DNA from: Lepisosteus oculatus
Lineage: Eukaryota; Chordata; Actinopteri; Semionotiformes; Lepisosteidae
Length of the DNA: 64,000 nt
Direction of reading: 5' to 3'
Assembly (NCBI RefSeq): GCF_040954835.1
Contig: NC_090696.1
Location: 78,844,722-78,908,721 of the forward strand
The translations under genes were made by a program, and so were the position numbers. The first letter of the stretch is position 1; every line of letters begins with the position of its first letter. The notes beneath the pieces are model-generated. The model was not told the DNA's origin, did not search any database, and saw only the letters and a program-made list of their open reading frames with translations. Below are positions 61,724-64,000 of the stretch, in pieces.

Positions 61724-62100
61724 TTCTGTGCATTGTTTTGAGCAAGTGGATGTGGGATCATTGTAGCCTGTAATGTGGTGTTTTCTTGGATTGTAAAGAA
61801 CTTGATTATGTTGGGGAAAAATGGTTTGTAAATTGTTTTCTGTCAAGGACAATGTCCCTAACTGTAAACTGTTTTTAATGTTTGTAATGTACTTGAAATA
61901 GTTAATGCTCACTTAATTTTATATTGCCAATCTTCATGATGTAGTTGAGTATTGTGATTTGAGCACAGTAAAGGTTCTGGGTGTGCTTTTTGAGATTTGT
62001 ATTGATGGCAAAAGATGTTATGCAATGTCATTGTTTTAAGTTGTACTGTATTTTAGTGATGTGAGAATTTGTCTTATGTTTTTAAATGAGGTAGTGAAAA
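61724..62100 (+). repeat. ~610-bp subtelomeric repeat, copy 3 (3'-truncated)
   Basis: It aligns from TTCTGTGCATTGTTTTGAG through TTTTAAGTTGTACTGTATTT. The poly(A) signal is changed to AGTAAA (61,967-61,972), and the splice-donor half is missing. Confidence 0.75.
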
Positions 62101-62507
62101 ATCTGAATTGCAAAGTGTATTTTTTATTTGTAATGCAATGTATTTGAAGTGATTTAATTTTCAATGAATGTGATGTTGCAAATATTTGTGTTTAGTATTG
62201 TAATCTGAGCACAATAAAATTTTGGGTGTGCTCTGTTAGGGTTTAATAATGATTGGAAAGTTTTGGAATATTTTTGTGTAATGTTCTTATTAGAACTGTA
62301 TTTTTAGTGATTTGAGTTTTGGGTGTGCAATATCAATTGTAATGTAATTTATACTTTGAACTTGTTAATGTTTGTAAACAGTTCTGATCAATGCTGTCAA
62401 GGGTTGACAAAGGAGGCTGTGAGTACAATTTGTGTTTGTATGGTTGTAGCCTTTAGCTGTAGCATTTGTAGGATGTAATTCCAATGTCAACTTTCTTTGG
62501 ACCCTAG
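62101..62507 (+). repeat. ~610-bp subtelomeric repeat, diverged copy 4
   Basis: TTTGTAATGCAATGTATTTG, GTATTGTAATCTGAGCACAA and AATAAA at 62,213-62,218 match the 3' part of the unit. It ends TCAACTTTCTTTGGACCCTAG, homologous to the CTAACCCTAG of copies 1 and 2. The TTAAG array starts immediately after this CCCTAG. Confidence 0.65.
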
Positions 62508-63037
62508 TTAAGTTAAGTTAAGTTAAGTTAAGTTAAGTTAAGTTAAGTTAAGTTAAGTTAAGTTAAGTTAAGTTAAGTTAAGTTAAGTTAAGTTAAGTTA
62601 AGTTAAGTTAAGTTAAGTTAAGTTAAGTTAAGTTAAGTTAAGTTAAGTTAAGTTAAGTTAAGTTAAGTTAAGTTAAGTTAAGTTAAGTTAAGTTAAGTTA
62701 AGTTAAGTTAAGTTAAGTTAAGTTAAGTTAAGTTAAGTTAAGTTAAGTTAAGTTAAGTTAAGTTAAGTTAAGTTAAGTTAAGTTAAGTTAAGTTAAGTTA
62801 AGTTAAGTTAAGTTAAGTTAAGTTAAGTTAAGTTAAGTTAAGTTAAGTTAAGTTAAGTTAAGTTAAGTTAAGTTAAGTTAAGTTAAGTTAAGTTAAGTTA
62901 AGTTAAGTTAAGTTAAGTTAAGTTAAGTTAAGTTAAGTTAAGTTAAGTTAAGTTAAGTTAAGTTAAGTTAAGTTAAGTTAAGTTAAGTTAAGTTAAGTTA
63001 AGTTAAGTTAAGTTAAGTTAAGTTAAGTTAAGTTAAG
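62508..63037 (+). repeat. Perfect (TTAAG)106 pentanucleotide array
   Basis: 530 consecutive bases are exact TTAAG repeats with no substitution or indel. The array is bounded on the left by CCCTAG of the subtelomeric repeat and on the right by a single TTAGG (63,038-63,042) and then TTAGGG. The pentamer differs from the telomere unit in length and in an A for G at position four. It reads in the same strand sense as the telomere repeat. Confidence 0.98.
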
Positions 63038-63042
63038 TTAGG

Positions 63043-64000
63043 TTAGGGTTAGGGTTAGGGTTAGGGTTAGGGTTAGGGTTAGGGTTAGGGTTAGGGTTAG
63101 GGTTAGGGTTAGGGTTAGGGTTAGGGTTAGGGTTAGGGTTAGGGTTAGGGTTAGGGTTAGGGTTAGGGTTAGGGTTAGGGTTAGGGTTAGGGTTAGGGTT
63201 AGGGTTAGGGTTAGGGTTAGGGTTAGGGTTAGGGTTAGGTTAGGGGTTAGGGTTAGGGTTAGGGTTAGGGTTAGGGTTAGGGTTAGGGTTAGGGTTAGGG
63301 TTAGGGTTAGGGTTAGGGTTAGGGTTAGGGTTAGGGTTAGGGTTAGGGTTAGGGTTAGGGTTAGGGTTAGGGTTAGGGTTAGGGTTAGGGTTAGGGTTAG
63401 GGTTGGGTGTTAGGGTTAGGGTTAGGGTTAGGGTTAGGGTTAGGGTTAGGGTTAGGGTTAGGGTTAGGGTTAGGGTTAGGGTTAGGGTTAGGGTTAGGGT
63501 TAGGGTTAGGGTTAGGGTTAGGGTTAGGGTTAGGGTTAGGGTTAGGGTTAGGGTTAGGGTTAGGGTTAGGGTTAGGGTTAGGGTTAGGGTTAGGGTTAGG
63601 GTTAGGGTTAGGGTTAGGGTTAGGGTTAGGGTTAGGGTTAGGGTTAGGGTTAGGGTTAGGGTTAGGGTTAGGGTTAGGGTTAGGGTTAGGGTTAGGGTTA
63701 GGGTTAGGGTTAGGGTTAGGGGTTAGGGTTAGGGTTAGGGTTAGGGTTAGGGTTAGGGTTAGGGTTAGGGTTAGGGTTAGGGTTAGGGTTAGGGTTAGGG
63801 TTAGGGTTAGGGTAGGGTTAGGGTTAGGGTTAGGGTTAGGGTTAGGGTTAGGGTTAGGGTTAGGGTTAGGGTTAGGGTTAGGGTTAGGTTAGGGTTAGGG
63901 TTAGGGTTAGGGTTAGGGTTAGGGTTAGGGTTAGGGTTAGGGTTAGGGTTAGGGTTAGGGTTAGGGTTAGGGTTAGGGTAGGGTTAGGGTTAGGGTTAGG
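63043..64000 (+). repeat. Telomere, (TTAGGG)n, running off the window
   Basis: About 958 bases of the vertebrate telomere hexamer, G-rich strand 5'->3' toward the right edge, so this is a true chromosome end in the correct polarity. Non-canonical units: TTAGG at 63,235 followed by TTAGGGG at 63,240, TTGGGTG at 63,403, TTAGGGG at 63,716, TAGGG at 63,813, TTAGG at 63,884 and TAGGG at 63,979. Most are single-base homopolymer-type changes that may be sequencing errors. The Gly-Leu and Val-Arg frames across it are artefacts. Confidence 0.98.

Noticed and set aside
63403..63892. Plus-strand frames encoding (VR)n and (GL)n
   Set aside because: Direct translation of TTAGGG repeats, without a gene context.

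Overview
The window is the physical right end of a vertebrate chromosome. The last ~960 bases are (TTAGGG)n written 5'->3' toward the right edge, which is the orientation of the G-rich telomere strand at a chromosome terminus. Two full-length 5S-rRNA-derived SINEs, several tRNA-derived SINE heads and a retroelement 3' end of a type I associate with ray-finned fish point to a fish. I would guess a non-teleost such as gar or bowfin, but I cannot prove the species from sequence alone. I see no convincing intact protein-coding gene.

Layout from centromere side to telomere. (1) 1-38,990: one uninterrupted tandem satellite with a 356-bp monomer, about 109 copies, all in one orientation. It is organised into higher-order repeats (HORs) of about 7 monomers (2,492-2,493 bp), with 8-, 9- and 10/11-monomer variants. 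A distinct variant family occupies about 29.7-38.8 kb, and the last monomer is decayed. (2) 38,991-40,965: a degenerate 47-bp minisatellite with about 42 units. (3) 40,966-45,000: AT-rich subtelomeric DNA with a foldback element, tRNA-like SINE heads and a retroelement 3' fragment. (4) 45,000-52,650: G+T-rich DNA built from duplicated modules with promoter-, exon- and splice-site-like signals but no durable open frame. (5) 52,650-57,790: mixed DNA with hairpins, a possible orphan terminal exon, two head-to-head 5S SINEs and a tRNA-Ile-type SINE. (6) 57,790-59,360: two further copies of the promoter/exon-1 module also found at 45 kb. (7) 59,360-62,507: strongly T+G-rich DNA including about 3.5 copies of a ~610-bp repeat that carries poly(A) signals and splice-donor-like sites. 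(8) 62,508-63,037: 106 perfect copies of TTAAG, then one TTAGG, then (9) (TTAGGG)n to the window edge.

How it fits together: the array histories (unequal exchange in exact multiples of 356 bp, a decayed edge monomer, segmental duplication of the 44-45 kb block to 58-59 kb) are those of a rapidly turning-over subtelomere. The most interesting features are the perfect TTAAG block that passes through one TTAGG into canonical telomere repeat, and the repeated promoter/exon/poly(A)-like modules, all pointing toward the telomere. Those modules could be a subtelomeric non-coding (TERRA-like) transcription system. That is an inference and needs RNA evidence. Nearly all open frames in the window are repeat artefacts: minus-strand satellite frames and dipeptide frames through the telomere.
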